Shown: positions 26,733 to 36,389 of the stretch, piece after piece
Position numbering within the stretch: position 1 is the first letter of the stretch
How the letters are laid out: each line of letters begins with the position of its first letter
NCBI RefSeq assembly: GCF_016865255.1
Contig: NZ_CP033381.1
Location: 4,216,001 to 4,280,000 of the forward strand
Origin: Methylomonas sp. LW13
GTDB lineage: Bacteria; Pseudomonadota; Gammaproteobacteria; Methylococcales; Methylomonadaceae
DNA length: 64,000 nt
Direction of reading: 5' to 3'
Notes under the pieces: generated by a model
Databases searched by the model: none
What the model was told of the DNA's origin: nothing
The model's input: the letters and a program-made list of their open reading frames with translations, nothing else
Position numbers and translations under genes: made by a program

Positions 26733-27635
26733 ATGTCTCATAGCAATTCCGCCTCAGCCATCATTTATGCGTTCGCCGCTAATCTGGGTATCGCTTTGAT
26801 CAAAACCGGCGCAGCAGTCTGGACCGGTTCCGGCTCGCTGCTGGCGGAAGCCATTCATTCCTTTGCCGATTGCGGCAATCAGGTCTTGCTGTTTATCGGC
26901 ATGAAACGCTCCGCGCGGGCGGCAACCCAACACCACCCGATGGGCTATGGCCGGGAAGCGTATATCTGGTCGATGATGGTAGCGATTACGCTATTCTCGG
27001 TTGGCGGCTTGTTCTCTATCCACGAAGGCTGGTTGCGTTTTCAAGAATCGCACACCGTGGAAAACGCCAGCATGGCTCTGGCGATACTGGCTATCGCCGT
27101 GGTTTTGGAAGGCTTTTCATTGCGCGCGGCCTTGGGGGCCATGGCAAGCGAACGCGGCGAACGAGGCATGTGGCAATGGTTTAAAGAAACGCAATCCAGC
27201 GAATTGATGGTGGTCATCGGCGAGGACTTGGCGGCGCTGATTGGTCTGGTGATAGCCGCGGCGATGCTGGGCTTGACTATGCTTACCGGTAATTCAATGT
27301 ACGACGCGGTGGGCTCGATGTTGATTGGCGCCTTATTGGTCGTCGTAGCGGTGTTAGTCGGCCGGGAAGTGCATTCTTTGCTGCTCGGTGAAGCCGATAC
27401 TGAGATTCGCGATGCCGTTCGCGGCTATCTGGAAAAGCAAGGCTGCGTCAATCGCGTACTGAATATTTGGGCTATTAGCCACGGCAGCCAAGTGATGCTG
27501 GCCATTAAAGCCGAACTGCTGGCGGATTTAAGCGTGGGGGAAGCTGTTGAATTAATTAACGGAATGGAAAAACAGATCAAAACCGACCATCCCCGCATTA
27601 ATTGGGTCTTTTTCGAAATCGATAATTCTGATTAA
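26733..27635 (+). CDS. Cation diffusion facilitator family transporter
   Basis: A 300-residue CDF protein with about six transmembrane helices. The first metal-site region reads AEAIHSFADCGNQ, which places His and Asp at the usual site, and GYGREAYIWSMMVAITLF follows. A second site region with VIGEDLAALIGL and a C-terminal cytoplasmic domain complete it. The pattern is closest to the SLC30A9-like branch. It exports Zn, Fe, Mn or a similar divalent metal by proton exchange. It has no operon partner here. Confidence 0.88.
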   Translation: MSHSNSASAIIYAFAANLGIALIKTGAAVWTGSGSLLAEAIHSFADCGNQVLLFIGMKRSARAATQHHPMGYGREAYIWSMMVAITLFSVGGLFSIHEGWLRFQESHTVENASMALAILAIAVVLEGFSLRAALGAMASERGERGMWQWFKETQSSELMVVIGEDLAALIGLVIAAAMLGLTMLTGNSMYDAVGSMLIGALLVVVAVLVGREVHSLLLGEADTEIRDAVRGYLEKQGCVNRVLNIWAISHGSQVMLAIKAELLADLSVGEAVELINGMEKQIKTDHPRINWVFFEIDNSD

Positions 27636-27683
27636 ATAATATAGTCAAATGTTTAGGCCACATATCTGGAGCAAAGTAATAAC

Positions 27684-29012
27684 TTGAGCACCCTACCCAA
27701 AACCCGTTTAGCGTTACTTTCTCTAGCTTGCCTAATGCTGCAAAGCGCTCCTGCGTCCGCCAGATATGCGGCGATTGTGATCGACGCCGACACCGGCCGC
27801 GTGGTTCACGAAACCGAATCCACTCAACGCTGGTATCCCGCGTCATTGACCAAAGTCATGACTATCTACTTAACGCTGTCGGCATTGGAAAATGGTCGCC
27901 TGCGACTGACCGACACCGTGTTCGCATCAAAACACGCCGCCTCGCAACCGCCTTCCAAACTAGGTTTGCGCACTGGCCAAAGTTTGACGGTGGAACAAGC
28001 CATCATGGCGGTCACCACCCGGTCCGCGAACGACGCGGCGGTCGTGCTGGCGGAAAAGCTGGGCGGTACGGAAAGCAATTTTGCGGCGATGATGACCCAG
28101 CAAGCGCGCACGCTGGGGATGTACAACAGCTCGTTCGAAAACGCCAGCGGCTTGCCGGACGACGGGCAAATCAGTAGCGCCCGCGACCTGGCCTTGTTAT
28201 CTGCTGCTTTGATTCGCGATTTTCCGCAACATTATCATTATTTTTCGGCAACGGAATTTAACTACAAAGGCCGGGTAATGCCCAATACCAACCGCATCCT
28301 GAAAAGCTATCCGGATGCCGACGGGCTGAAAACCGGTTTTACCTGCGGCTCCGGCTACAACCTGATCGCCTCGGCCAAACGCAACGGCCACCGCTTGATT
28401 GGGGTGTTATTGGGCGCGCACAGTAGCGGCGAGCGTTTCGAGCAAATGGGCAACCTGTTGGACATGGGCTTTGCCAATAGCGAAAAAGGCCTGTTCGGCG
28501 AGCATATCTCGCAATTGAAGGATTACAGCGCCCTGCCGCCACCGTTTCAATTGTCGTCCAACCGTTGTGCCGGCAGTGCGGAACAAATGGGTGCCGACTC
28601 CGGCAGTAGCCGTTATGAGCCGATTCGCATTAATGCGCCATACAACAGCCGCCGCGAAAAGCTCACGCAATTAGCCCAAGCCAAACCGCAAAGCCGCGGC
28701 AATGTTTGGACCGTCAGCATGGGAAGTTTCCCCAGAAAAATCGACGCCGATGTGAATCTGCAGCGTGCGCGTAATGCTCTCGGCCCGTTAGCTAAAACCG
28801 GGCGGGCCGGCATTGTCAAAACCAAAGTCAAAAACGCCACATCTTGGCGGGCGCAATGGACCGGCTTACAGCAAGACGACAGTCAGGATTTTTGTCGGCG
28901 CTTGCGCGCCAAACATATGGATTGCAGCGCCTCGCCGCAACCTCGAACCAGCTTGGCAACAGCATCCAACCCGACGAAGCAGCTTCGCCGCGTTAGCCAT
29001 CGCAAATCGTAA
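27684..29012 (+). CDS. D-alanyl-D-alanine carboxypeptidase with C-terminal SPOR-like domain
   Basis: A 442-residue peptidase S11 (PBP5/6-type) protein starting at TTG, since no in-frame ATG precedes the signal peptide (LALLSLACLMLQSAPASA). The catalytic motifs are complete: SLTK with the nucleophile Ser, SAN and KTG (in DADGLKTGFTCGSGYN). Residues about 340-415 resemble a SPOR peptidoglycan-binding domain (VWTVSMGSFPRKIDADVNL). It trims the terminal D-Ala from muropeptides in the periplasm, and the SPOR tail would target it to septal denuded glycan. This is an unusual addition compared with E. coli DacA, which has a membrane amphipathic helix instead. Confidence 0.9.
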   Translation: MSTLPKTRLALLSLACLMLQSAPASARYAAIVIDADTGRVVHETESTQRWYPASLTKVMTIYLTLSALENGRLRLTDTVFASKHAASQPPSKLGLRTGQSLTVEQAIMAVTTRSANDAAVVLAEKLGGTESNFAAMMTQQARTLGMYNSSFENASGLPDDGQISSARDLALLSAALIRDFPQHYHYFSATEFNYKGRVMPNTNRILKSYPDADGLKTGFTCGSGYNLIASAKRNGHRLIGVLLGAHSSGERFEQMGNLLDMGFANSEKGLFGEHISQLKDYSALPPPFQLSSNRCAGSAEQMGADSGSSRYEPIRINAPYNSRREKLTQLAQAKPQSRGNVWTVSMGSFPRKIDADVNLQRARNALGPLAKTGRAGIVKTKVKNATSWRAQWTGLQQDDSQDFCRRLRAKHMDCSASPQPRTSLATASNPTKQLRRVSHRKS

Positions 29013-29020
29013 TTGATAAG

Positions 29021-29227
29021 TCAGTAATGGGGCGGACGCTCATCGACCGCCCCCGCTTGGCGCTCATCCAGCGCCAGGCTTTTGATCTTGTCGTGCAGCA
29101 ACTTACAGGTTTCTTCCAGTTTGCCGATTTGCTTTTGCTGGTCTGCCACCACTTGGTTCAACGCCTGAATCAAATCTTCCTGATACGCTTGTTTAATCTC
29201 CAATTCGATGAATCTTTCTTCGCTCAT
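29021..29227 (-). CDS. slyX: SlyX family protein
   Basis: A 68-residue protein that is almost entirely coiled coil (IELEIKQAYQEDLIQALNQV, VADQQKQIGKLEE) and ends in PPHY, the signature end of SlyX. The molecular role of SlyX is not established. It is convergent with the D,D-carboxypeptidase gene. Confidence 0.88.
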   Translation of the reverse strand: MSEERFIELEIKQAYQEDLIQALNQVVADQQKQIGKLEETCKLLHDKIKSLALDERQAGAVDERPPHY

Positions 29228-29356
29228 GGCTCCCGCCGCTGACTGTGTAAATTTGCCATTCTAATCGAAAATCCCGACAGTTTTGCCGCATGCACTCGCA
29301 CAGCTTCTATAAACTCGCTATCATTGATAAGTCATCAACATAGCGAGGATGCAACT

Positions 29357-29659
29357 ATGGCAACTATTACAGATCCGGTCATTGGCCGCTGGTATAAAGA
29401 CCTGGAAAGTAATCTTACCTTCAAGGTCGTAGCGATTGAGGGTAACGACGAATCGGTGGAAGTTCAGTTCGCCAATGGCGATTTGGGCGAATACGACAAC
29501 GAATCCTGGTACGGCTCCACTATCGATTACATCGAAGATCCGGAAGACTGGAGCGCGCCGTTCGACGAGTTGGAAGCCGACGATCTGGGCTACACAGACC
29601 CCGATAGACACGCCCGCCCGGATGCGGAAGATTTGGACATTAGCGATTTGTTGGATTGA
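29357..29659 (+). CDS. Small acidic conserved protein (DUF6763-like)
   Basis: About 100 residues, strongly acidic, opening with ATITDPVIGRWYKDLESN and closing with a DLDISDLLD tail. The beta-rich middle (KVVAIEGNDESVEVQFANGD) looks like a small barrel. A GAGG precedes the ATG at 29357; an ATG at 29324 would add 11 residues. It is the first gene of a tight operon with a P-loop protein, metA and a guanine deaminase. It matches my memory of the DUF6763 family, but the function is unknown. Confidence 0.75.
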   Translation: MATITDPVIGRWYKDLESNLTFKVVAIEGNDESVEVQFANGDLGEYDNESWYGSTIDYIEDPEDWSAPFDELEADDLGYTDPDRHARPDAEDLDISDLLD

Positions 29660-29667
29660 GATAATTT

Positions 29668-30516
29668 ATGAGAATGACCCCGCAACAATTTCTGGACTGG
29701 GAATCCAAGAGTATCACCCTGCTGGCCATGTCCGGCGCCGGCAAAACCACCCTCTCCGCCAAGTTACCCAGGGATAAATGGTTTCATTATTCCGGCGACT
29801 ACCGCATCGGTACCAAATACCTGGAAGAGCCGATTCTGGATAACATCAAGCAGCAAGCGATGGGCGTGCCGTTTTTGCGCGATCTGCTCAAATCCGACTC
29901 GATCTATATTTGCAGCAATATCACTGTGGAAAACCTGGCCCCCGTATCCAGCTTTCTGGGCAAAATCGGCGACCCGGCCAAAGGTGGCCTGTCGCAAGCC
30001 GAATTCAAACGCAGGCAAGCGCTGCATCATCAAGCCGAAATCGCGGCGATGAACGACGTGCCGGACTTTATCCATAAGGCCGAAGACATCTACGGCTACA
30101 AGCATTTCATCAACGACGCCGGCGGTAGCGTTTGCGAACTGGATTGTCCGGAAGTCCTGGAAAATCTGGCTAAACACACGCTGATCGTCTACATCAAAAT
30201 TCCGCCGGCTTTGGAACAGACCATCATCGACCGCGCCAAAAAAGATCCCAAACCCCTGTATTACCGCCCTGAATTCGTCGATGAAAAATTGGACCAATTC
30301 ATGAGTGAGCGCGGTTACAGTTCGACCGACCAAATTCCACCGGACGAATTCGTCAGCTGGGTATTTCCGGAGCTGTTCAAAGCCAGGGTACCGCGCTACG
30401 AAGCGATTGCCGCCCAGTACGGCTACACCATCAGTGCCGACGAAACCGCTAAAGTCAATAACGAAGACGACTTTATCCGTCTGATTGCCGAGGCGATTGC
30501 CCGGCAACAATCTTGA
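29668..30516 (+). CDS. P-loop ATPase or kinase-like protein of unknown function
   Basis: A 282-residue protein with a clear Walker A motif (AMSGAGKTT, residues about 20-28). The middle holds HYSGDYRIGTKYLEEPI and FINDAGGSVCELDCPEVLE. The second part has a DRAKKDPKPLYYRPEFVDEKL segment. The layout resembles small-molecule or nucleotide kinases, but I cannot assign a substrate. It lies 8 bp after the DUF6763-like gene and 13 bp before metA, so a link to methionine or homoserine metabolism is possible. No membrane segment is seen. Confidence 0.75.
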   Translation: MRMTPQQFLDWESKSITLLAMSGAGKTTLSAKLPRDKWFHYSGDYRIGTKYLEEPILDNIKQQAMGVPFLRDLLKSDSIYICSNITVENLAPVSSFLGKIGDPAKGGLSQAEFKRRQALHHQAEIAAMNDVPDFIHKAEDIYGYKHFINDAGGSVCELDCPEVLENLAKHTLIVYIKIPPALEQTIIDRAKKDPKPLYYRPEFVDEKLDQFMSERGYSSTDQIPPDEFVSWVFPELFKARVPRYEAIAAQYGYTISADETAKVNNEDDFIRLIAEAIARQQS

Positions 30517-30529
30517 GACCGTTCTTGTA

Positions 30530-31594
30530 ATGCCGCTAGTTGCCCATACTGCTTTACCCACTTTTCAGCGTCTGCACGAAGAAGGCGAAGAAATTCTCAG
30601 CCCGGACCGCGCCAGCCATCAATCGATTAGAGAGTTGCACATCGGCTTGTTGAATATCATGCCGGACGCGGCGCTGGAAGCCACGGAACGCCAGTTTTTC
30701 CGCTTGGTCGGCGCTTGCAATCAGATTGCCCAGTTTCATGTGCATCCGTTTACGATTGCGGGCCTGGAAAGAAGCCCGCAAGCCCTGGCGCATATCCAGC
30801 AATATTACGAATCCTTCGAACAAATCAAGCAAGACGGGCTGGATGCCTTGATTATCAGCGGTGCCAATGTCACCCACGACCATTTGCAGGAGGAAGATTT
30901 TTGGCGGCCGTTAACCGAAGTGTTCGAATGGGCCACGCAAAACGTCACCTCGGTACTGTGTTCGTGCCTGGCCACCCATGCCTTTATTCAGCATTGTTAC
31001 GGTGTGGAGCGCACGCGCCTGCCGGCCAAGCGTTGGGGCGTGTTTTCCCATAAAGTGGTCGATAGGCAGCATCCCCTGGTGGCGGAAATCAACACCCGCT
31101 TCGATGTGCCGCATTCGCGTTTTAACGAAGTGTTTCGGCGCGACATGGAAACACACGGACTGAAAGTCCTGGTGGCCAGCGAATCCGCCGGTGTGCATCT
31201 GGCCGTTAGTCCGGACGGATTTCGCGTCGTCTTCTTCCAGGGTCATCCGGAGTACGACGATATTAGCCTGCTCAAAGAATACAAGCGCGAAGTACTGCGT
31301 TATTACAACGGCGAGCGCGACGACTACCCACCCTACCCCGAGCATTATTTCGATAACGAAGTGCAACAGCTACTGGCCGAGTACACAGAACACGTGAAAG
31401 AAGCCAAGCTTGGTAACTGCCCACTGCAAGCCATGCCTGAGCAACAAATCATCGAGCACTTGGACATCACCTGGCGGGATTCCGCTAAAGCCGTGTTTAA
31501 TAACTGGCTGGGGAAGGTTTATCAGATCACCAACGAAGACCGCCGATTGCCGTTCATGGACGGTATTAATCCTGATAATCCGCTGGATTTGTAA
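30530..31594 (+). CDS. metA: Homoserine O-succinyltransferase (MetA)
   Basis: About 354 residues of the MetA family. Visible are LHIGLLNIMPDAALEATERQFFRL, the nucleophile Cys in TSVLCSCLATHAF (second Cys), and the His-Glu of GHPEYD with YQIT near the C-terminus. It acylates homoserine, the first step of methionine synthesis; acetyl versus succinyl preference cannot be read safely. The start is the ATG at 30530, since an earlier reading from 30485 overlaps the preceding gene. The stop shares TAATG with the next gene. The protein is longer than E. coli MetA by about 45 residues. Confidence 0.9.
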   Translation: MPLVAHTALPTFQRLHEEGEEILSPDRASHQSIRELHIGLLNIMPDAALEATERQFFRLVGACNQIAQFHVHPFTIAGLERSPQALAHIQQYYESFEQIKQDGLDALIISGANVTHDHLQEEDFWRPLTEVFEWATQNVTSVLCSCLATHAFIQHCYGVERTRLPAKRWGVFSHKVVDRQHPLVAEINTRFDVPHSRFNEVFRRDMETHGLKVLVASESAGVHLAVSPDGFRVVFFQGHPEYDDISLLKEYKREVLRYYNGERDDYPPYPEHYFDNEVQQLLAEYTEHVKEAKLGNCPLQAMPEQQIIEHLDITWRDSAKAVFNNWLGKVYQITNEDRRLPFMDGINPDNPLDL

Positions 31595-32058
31595 TGCACG
31601 AAGGCTTTCTAAACCAAGCCATCGCACTAGCCTGCGATAACATCGACCAAGGTGGCGGGCCGTTCGGCGCGATTGTCGTTAGAGACGGCGAAATTATTGC
31701 CGCCAGCGGGAATCGGGTGACGCCGGATCTGGACCCGACTGCTCACGCCGAAATCGTCGCCATTCGGCTGGCTTGTCAAAAACTAGGCGATTTTCAATTA
31801 ACCGATTGCACCCTCTACACGAGTTGCGAGCCTTGCCCGATGTGCTTGGGTGCCATCTATTGGGCAAGACTGCAAGCCGTTTACTTTGCTTGCGACCGTT
31901 TCGACGCCGCTAAAGCCGGGTTCGACGACGGTTTTATTTACACCGAAATCGACAAACCCGCCCTGCAACGCCGGATCGTCATGCAGCAACTCTCGCTCGA
32001 CTCGGCCAATCGCCCCTTCCAAATGTGGCGGATCAAAACAGATAAAATTCGCTACTGA
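31594..32058 (+). CDS. guaD: Guanine deaminase, cytidine-deaminase fold
   Basis: A 154-residue zinc deaminase. The catalytic HAE (DPTAHAEIVAIR) and the Zn ligands of EPCPMC are intact, and the rest (LGAIYWAR, AAKAGFDDGFIYTEIDKPA) closely follows the Bacillus GuaD pattern. It converts guanine to xanthine in the cytoplasm. Its ATG overlaps the metA stop by one base (TAATG), which suggests translational coupling. The 3' end overlaps the convergent exported-protein gene by 7 bp. Confidence 0.88.
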   Translation: MHEGFLNQAIALACDNIDQGGGPFGAIVVRDGEIIAASGNRVTPDLDPTAHAEIVAIRLACQKLGDFQLTDCTLYTSCEPCPMCLGAIYWARLQAVYFACDRFDAAKAGFDDGFIYTEIDKPALQRRIVMQQLSLDSANRPFQMWRIKTDKIRY

Positions 32059-32498
32059 GCCGCCGCCGGCTGTTCCGCCGGTTTAGCGGTTGCCTCACCT
32101 TTAATTTTAAGCAACCAGCCATCCTGACCCAAACAGCCGCTCTCCAATTTGCTTTCTGCGGATTTAGCGGTGACATGCACACGGGCAAATCCCGGCGTCA
32201 ATGGCGGCAATTTCGCGGTCACAAAGTAAAAGTTCTTTTTATCCACCACATTGACTTTCATTTTTTCGCCACGCGCTTCGGCGGTCACGGTCAATGGATC
32301 GGCATTGTGGGAGATATGAAAAGAGATTTCCGTGCCCGCATCGACCTCGGCTTTTTGCTCGGGCACAAAATCCCGGAATTTAGGCCTTTTACACTCTTTC
32401 AAGCGCTCTTCTTCTTCCGGCGATAAAGCCAGGGCTGCCGTTGAAAACACCATAGCACCCAGCAAGCACGCACCTCTCCAGCGATTTGACAATTTCAT
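32052..32498 (-). CDS. Exported hypothetical protein
   Basis: A 148-residue protein with a signal peptide (LLGAMVFSTAALA) and a mature part that is a single beta-rich domain of about 100 residues with two cysteines (KECKRPKF and ESGCLGQDGWLL), possibly forming a disulphide. It ends in an Ala/Pro/Gln tail. It probably works in the periplasm. No family is recognised. Confidence 0.7.
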   Translation of the reverse strand: MKLSNRWRGACLLGAMVFSTAALALSPEEEERLKECKRPKFRDFVPEQKAEVDAGTEISFHISHNADPLTVTAEARGEKMKVNVVDKKNFYFVTAKLPPLTPGFARVHVTAKSAESKLESGCLGQDGWLLKIKGEATAKPAEQPAAAQ

Positions 32499-32708
32499 GA
32501 CTAGCTACCCTCTTGTTGTTATTGTAATGTTGGAAACGCCGGTCAATGCGGCGCATCCTTAAAATACCAGCACTTTGAACTTTAATCAGTTTTCTTGCTT
32601 TGTTCAATCTTTGCGCCTTTTACCCACCGGGCTTACGGTTTTAAACTTCTACCCTATCGCCGTCGAGAACATGTAAAATCGCCGCCTTTCCCTTTCTCAT
32701 TCACAGAC

Positions 32709-33269
32709 ATGACGAACTTCAGAGGCACCACCATTCTTTCCGTCAGACGCGGCGATAAAGTCGTGATCGGCGGCGATGGCCAAGTCACCCTGGGCAACAC
32801 CGTGATGAAGGGCAATGCCCGTAAAGTCAGACGCCTGTACCACGACAAAGTGATTGCCGGTTTCGCCGGCGCGACGGCCGATGCGTTTACCTTATTCGAA
32901 CATTTCGAAGGCAAGCTGGAAAAACATCGCGGCAATCTGACCCGTGCCGCCGTGGAAATGGCCAAAGACTGGCGCACCGACCGCGCCCTGCGCAAACTGG
33001 AAGCGTTATTGATCATTGCCGACAGTAAAACCTCGCTGGTCATTTCCGGCACCGGCGACGTCATCGAACCGGAATACGACTTTATCGCCATCGGCTCCGG
33101 CGGCGCGTTTGCGCAAAGTGCTGCGCGCGCCTTACTGGAAAACACCGAACTCAGCGCCCGCGAAATCGTCGAGAAATCGCTAGGCATTGCCGCCGATATT
33201 TGCATTTACACCAACCACAATCTGCGCATCGAAGAATTAGACGCCGAACCCCAACCGGCACAAGAGTAA
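32709..33269 (+). CDS. hslV: ATP-dependent protease peptidase subunit HslV
   Basis: About 186 residues. The catalytic threonine lies in [20 protein letters not shown], after a short leader (MTNFRG) that must be removed, unlike the E. coli protein, where Thr follows Met directly. [29 protein letters not shown] and [20 protein letters not shown] complete the pattern. With HslU it forms a barrel protease of the heat-shock response. hslU starts 5 bp after the stop. The ATG at 32709 is chosen because upstream residues have no match to the family. Confidence 0.95.
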   Translation: MTNFRGTTILSVRRGDKVVIGGDGQVTLGNTVMKGNARKVRRLYHDKVIAGFAGATADAFTLFEHFEGKLEKHRGNLTRAAVEMAKDWRTDRALRKLEALLIIADSKTSLVISGTGDVIEPEYDFIAIGSGGAFAQSAARALLENTELSAREIVEKSLGIAADICIYTNHNLRIEELDAEPQPAQE

Positions 33270-33273
33270 AACC

Positions 33274-34593
33274 ATGAGTCAAATGACCCCGAGAGAAATC
33301 GTCAGCGAACTGGACAAACACATCGTCGGCCAAGCCGCCGCCAAACGCTCCGTCGCAATAGCCCTGCGTAACCGCTGGCGCCGCAGCCAGGTTACCGCCG
33401 AGCTGCGCGATGAAATCACCCCGAAAAACATTCTAATGATAGGCCCCACCGGCGTCGGTAAAACCGAAATCGCCCGCCGTCTGGCTCGCTTAGCTAACGC
33501 GCCTTTCATCAAAATCGAAGCCACCAAATTTACCGAAGTGGGTTATGTCGGCCGCGACGTGGAATCGATTATTCGCGACTTGATCGATAGCGCCGTGAAA
33601 ACCACCCGCATTTCGGCGATGGAACGTGTGCAAAACCGCGCCGCCGATGCCGCCGAAGAAAAAGTGCTGGATATATTACTGCCACGCGCCGAAGGCGGCA
33701 TGCTCTCGGAATCCGAGGAATCCACCCGGCAGAAAATGCGCAAAAAACTGCGCGAAGGCGATTTGAACGATAAGGAAATTCAAGTAGACGTTGCCGCACC
33801 GGCAGTGGGTGTGGAAATCATGGCCCCACCGGGCATGGAAGAAATGACCAGCCAGTTGCAAGGCATGTTCCAAAATCTGGGCAGTGGCCGCACCAAAACC
33901 CGCAAACTAAAAATTAAAGATGCCTTGAAACAGTTGCAGGAAGAAGAAGCCGGCAAACTGGTCAACGAAGAAGAAATCAAGCAAGCCGCGCTGGAAGCGG
34001 TTGAGCAACATGGCATCGTGTTTCTGGACGAGATCGACAAGATCTGCAAACGCGCGGAAATGGGCGGCGGCGAAGTGTCCCGCGAAGGCGTGCAGCGCGA
34101 TTTATTGCCGTTAGTGGAAGGCAGCACCGTCACCACCAAATACGGCATGATCAAGACCGATCATATTCTGTTTATCGCCTCCGGTGCGTTTCATTTGACC
34201 AAGCCGTCGGATTTGATTCCGGAATTGCAAGGCCGCTTTCCAATCAGGGTCGAGCTGAACGCCTTGAGCGCGGACGATTTCGTGCGGATTTTGACCGAGC
34301 CGGACGCCTCGCTGACCGAGCAATATCAGGCACTCTTGAAAACCGAAGGCGTAGACGTACAATTTACCGCCGACGGTATTCAGCGCATTGCCGAACTGGG
34401 CTGGCAAGTCAACGAAAAAACCGAAAACATTGGCGCGCGCAGATTACATACGATTCTGGAAAAATTGCTGGAAGACATTTCCTTCAACGCGCCGGACATG
34501 GCCGAAAAATCCATTACCATCGATGCCGCTTACGTGGATTCACATTTGATGGAACTGGCCGATGATGAAGACCTTAGCCGCTACATTTTGTAA
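33274..34593 (+). CDS. hslU: ATP-dependent protease ATPase subunit HslU
   Basis: A 439-residue AAA+ unfoldase. Walker A is [17 protein letters not shown], Walker B is [12 protein letters not shown], and the pore motif region contains GYVGRDVES. The long I-domain lies at about residues 110-230, and the C-terminus ends DEDLSRYIL as in the family, where it inserts into HslV. It unfolds substrates for HslV. Directly downstream of hslV. Confidence 0.97.
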   Translation: MSQMTPREIVSELDKHIVGQAAAKRSVAIALRNRWRRSQVTAELRDEITPKNILMIGPTGVGKTEIARRLARLANAPFIKIEATKFTEVGYVGRDVESIIRDLIDSAVKTTRISAMERVQNRAADAAEEKVLDILLPRAEGGMLSESEESTRQKMRKKLREGDLNDKEIQVDVAAPAVGVEIMAPPGMEEMTSQLQGMFQNLGSGRTKTRKLKIKDALKQLQEEEAGKLVNEEEIKQAALEAVEQHGIVFLDEIDKICKRAEMGGGEVSREGVQRDLLPLVEGSTVTTKYGMIKTDHILFIASGAFHLTKPSDLIPELQGRFPIRVELNALSADDFVRILTEPDASLTEQYQALLKTEGVDVQFTADGIQRIAELGWQVNEKTENIGARRLHTILEKLLEDISFNAPDMAEKSITIDAAYVDSHLMELADDEDLSRYIL

Positions 34594-34595
34594 TT

Positions 34596-34985
34596 ATGCG
34601 CGTCAAAATCACCCCCACTCAGCGTGTGCCGACCGAAATCAAGCTGCATAAGGTTTCGGCGATCCTGGAAATCCATTTCGACGACGAGAGCATTTACGAG
34701 CTGCCCAGCGAATATCTGCGCGTGTTCACCCAATCGGCAGAAGCGGTTGGCCACGGCCCCGGCCAGGAAACCCTGCAAATCGGCAAGGAAGACGTGACGA
34801 TTACCGACATCCAGCCGGTGGGCAATTACGCCATCAAACTGGTGTTCAGCGACGGCCACGACACCGGCATTTACAGCTGGGATTTACTGTATAAATTGGG
34901 TTCGGAATTTCCGCTGCTTTGGTCGCAGTATCTTGAAACCCTGAAAGCCGCCGGCCTCAGCCGCCGCTCGCCCATCCATAATTAA
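34596..34985 (+). CDS. DUF971 protein (gamma-butyrobetaine hydroxylase N-terminal-like)
   Basis: A 129-residue protein with the DUF971/GBBH-like pattern: [20 protein letters not shown] at the front and [20 protein letters not shown] at the back. The domain in other proteins binds Zn or an iron-sulfur partner. It starts 2 bp after hslU and precedes ubiE, a common gammaproteobacterial order. It is probably a small accessory protein; function not established. Confidence 0.88.
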   Translation: MRVKITPTQRVPTEIKLHKVSAILEIHFDDESIYELPSEYLRVFTQSAEAVGHGPGQETLQIGKEDVTITDIQPVGNYAIKLVFSDGHDTGIYSWDLLYKLGSEFPLLWSQYLETLKAAGLSRRSPIHN

Positions 34986-34993
34986 ACGACATC

Positions 34994-35743
34994 ATGACAA
35001 ACGACAATACCACCCATTTTGGTTTCAAACAGGTTCCTAAACAGGAAAAAGTGGCGCTGGTGCGCGGCGTGTTCGACTCGGTCGCCAGCCAGTACGACGT
35101 CATGAACGATCTCATGTCGATGGGTATCCACCGCATCTGGAAACGAGTGGCCGTGCAACTGGCGAATGTTCGTGAAGGCGACAGCGTGCTGGACCTGGCG
35201 GGCGGCACCGGCGATTTGACCAAACTCTACGAAAAGCGCGTCGGCAAATCCGGCCAGGTGATACTGGCGGACATCAACGCCGCCATGCTGCGCACCGGCC
35301 GCGACCGGCTGATCGACCACGGTTTGAGCGGCAATATCCGCTACGCCCAAGTCAACGCCGAATGCCTGCCTTTTGCCGACAACACTTTTGATTGCGTGAC
35401 CATCGGCTTTGGCTTGCGCAACGTCACCGACAAGGACGCCGCCTTACGCTCCATGTACCGCGTGTTAAAACCCGGTGGCCGCGTCATCGTCCTGGAATTT
35501 TCCCACCCTATCGACCCGATCACCGAAAAAGTCTACGACTTTTATTCCTTCAAACTACTGCCCAAAATCGGCGCCGTAGTAGCGAAGGACGAAGACAGCT
35601 ACCGTTATCTGGCCGAATCGATCCGCATGCATCCCAAGCAGGACGAACTCAAGCAAATGATGGAAAACGCCGGCCTGGAGCGTTGCGAGTATTTCAACAT
35701 GACGCAAGGTATCGTTGCCGTACACCGGGGCTATAAATTTTAA
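34994..35743 (+). CDS. ubiE: Ubiquinone/menaquinone biosynthesis C-methyltransferase UbiE
   Basis: A 249-residue class I methyltransferase with the UbiE signatures: [21 protein letters not shown], the SAM-binding [11 protein letters not shown], and [20 protein letters not shown]. It methylates the benzoquinol ring in ubiquinone (and demethylmenaquinol) synthesis. The gene starts 8 bp after DUF971, and the ubi genes ubiJ and ubiB follow after a Uma2 gene. Confidence 0.96.
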   Translation: MTNDNTTHFGFKQVPKQEKVALVRGVFDSVASQYDVMNDLMSMGIHRIWKRVAVQLANVREGDSVLDLAGGTGDLTKLYEKRVGKSGQVILADINAAMLRTGRDRLIDHGLSGNIRYAQVNAECLPFADNTFDCVTIGFGLRNVTDKDAALRSMYRVLKPGGRVIVLEFSHPIDPITEKVYDFYSFKLLPKIGAVVAKDEDSYRYLAESIRMHPKQDELKQMMENAGLERCEYFNMTQGIVAVHRGYKF

Positions 35744-35780
35744 GCTCCCGTTCGCCGGTCGTGAAAGCGGAGAATTGCCA

Positions 35781-36389
35781 ATGGCACTAAAACCAGCTCA
35801 GCATTACATCAGTGAAGCCGAATACTTGGCCGGCGAAATGATCAGCGACACCAAGCATGAATTGATCGACGGCGAAGTTTACGCAATGGCGGGCGCCAGC
35901 CGTAACCATCAAAGATTAGCCGGGAATGTTTTCACGACTTTCGCCCAACATCTGCGAGGCACGCCGTGCGAGACGTTCATGGCTGACATAAAAGTCAAAG
36001 CCGAAAACAACTTTTTCTATCCCGATGTGATGGTAGTCTGCGCCGACGAAAACGGCGACGAGTACTACACCGAAAAGCCAACCATTATCGTCGAAGTGCT
36101 ATCCAAAGCCACCCGACGCATGGACAAATCCACCAAACTGGCGGCCTATAAGGCCTTGCCGAGCTTGCAAGAATATGTACTGATCGAACAGGATTTTGTC
36201 GACGTCGAAATCTTACGCCGCTCGACCCACTGGCTATCGGAACATTACTTCCTTGGCGACAGCCTCACCCTGGAATCAATAGACTTAACCGTGACAGTCA
36301 GCGATTTATACCAACGAGTCAATAACGAAGACATGCAAGAGTTTCTGCAACAACAGCAAGCACAGGCGAGTGATGTCGAGCAGCGTTAA
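35781..36389 (+). CDS. Uma2-family (DUF820) putative endonuclease
   Basis: About 202 residues of the Uma2 family, with a PD-(D/E)xK-type core visible in FFYPDVMVVCADENG and PTIIVEVLSKATRRMDKSTK, then AAYKALPSLQEYVLI. The ATG at 35781 has GGAG 8 nt upstream. Residues after 190 are Gln-rich. It sits between ubiE and ubiJ, and its 3' end overlaps ubiJ by 17 bp, which is unusual since ubiE-ubiJ-ubiB are normally contiguous. It may be a DNase of mobile or defence character; biological role unknown. Confidence 0.85.
   Translation: MALKPAQHYISEAEYLAGEMISDTKHELIDGEVYAMAGASRNHQRLAGNVFTTFAQHLRGTPCETFMADIKVKAENNFFYPDVMVVCADENGDEYYTEKPTIIVEVLSKATRRMDKSTKLAAYKALPSLQEYVLIEQDFVDVEILRRSTHWLSEHYFLGDSLTLESIDLTVTVSDLYQRVNNEDMQEFLQQQQAQASDVEQR

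Noticed and set aside
32571-32708. Heat-shock sigma-32 promoter for hslV
   Set aside because: No convincing CTTGAA...CCCCAT pair was found in this stretch.
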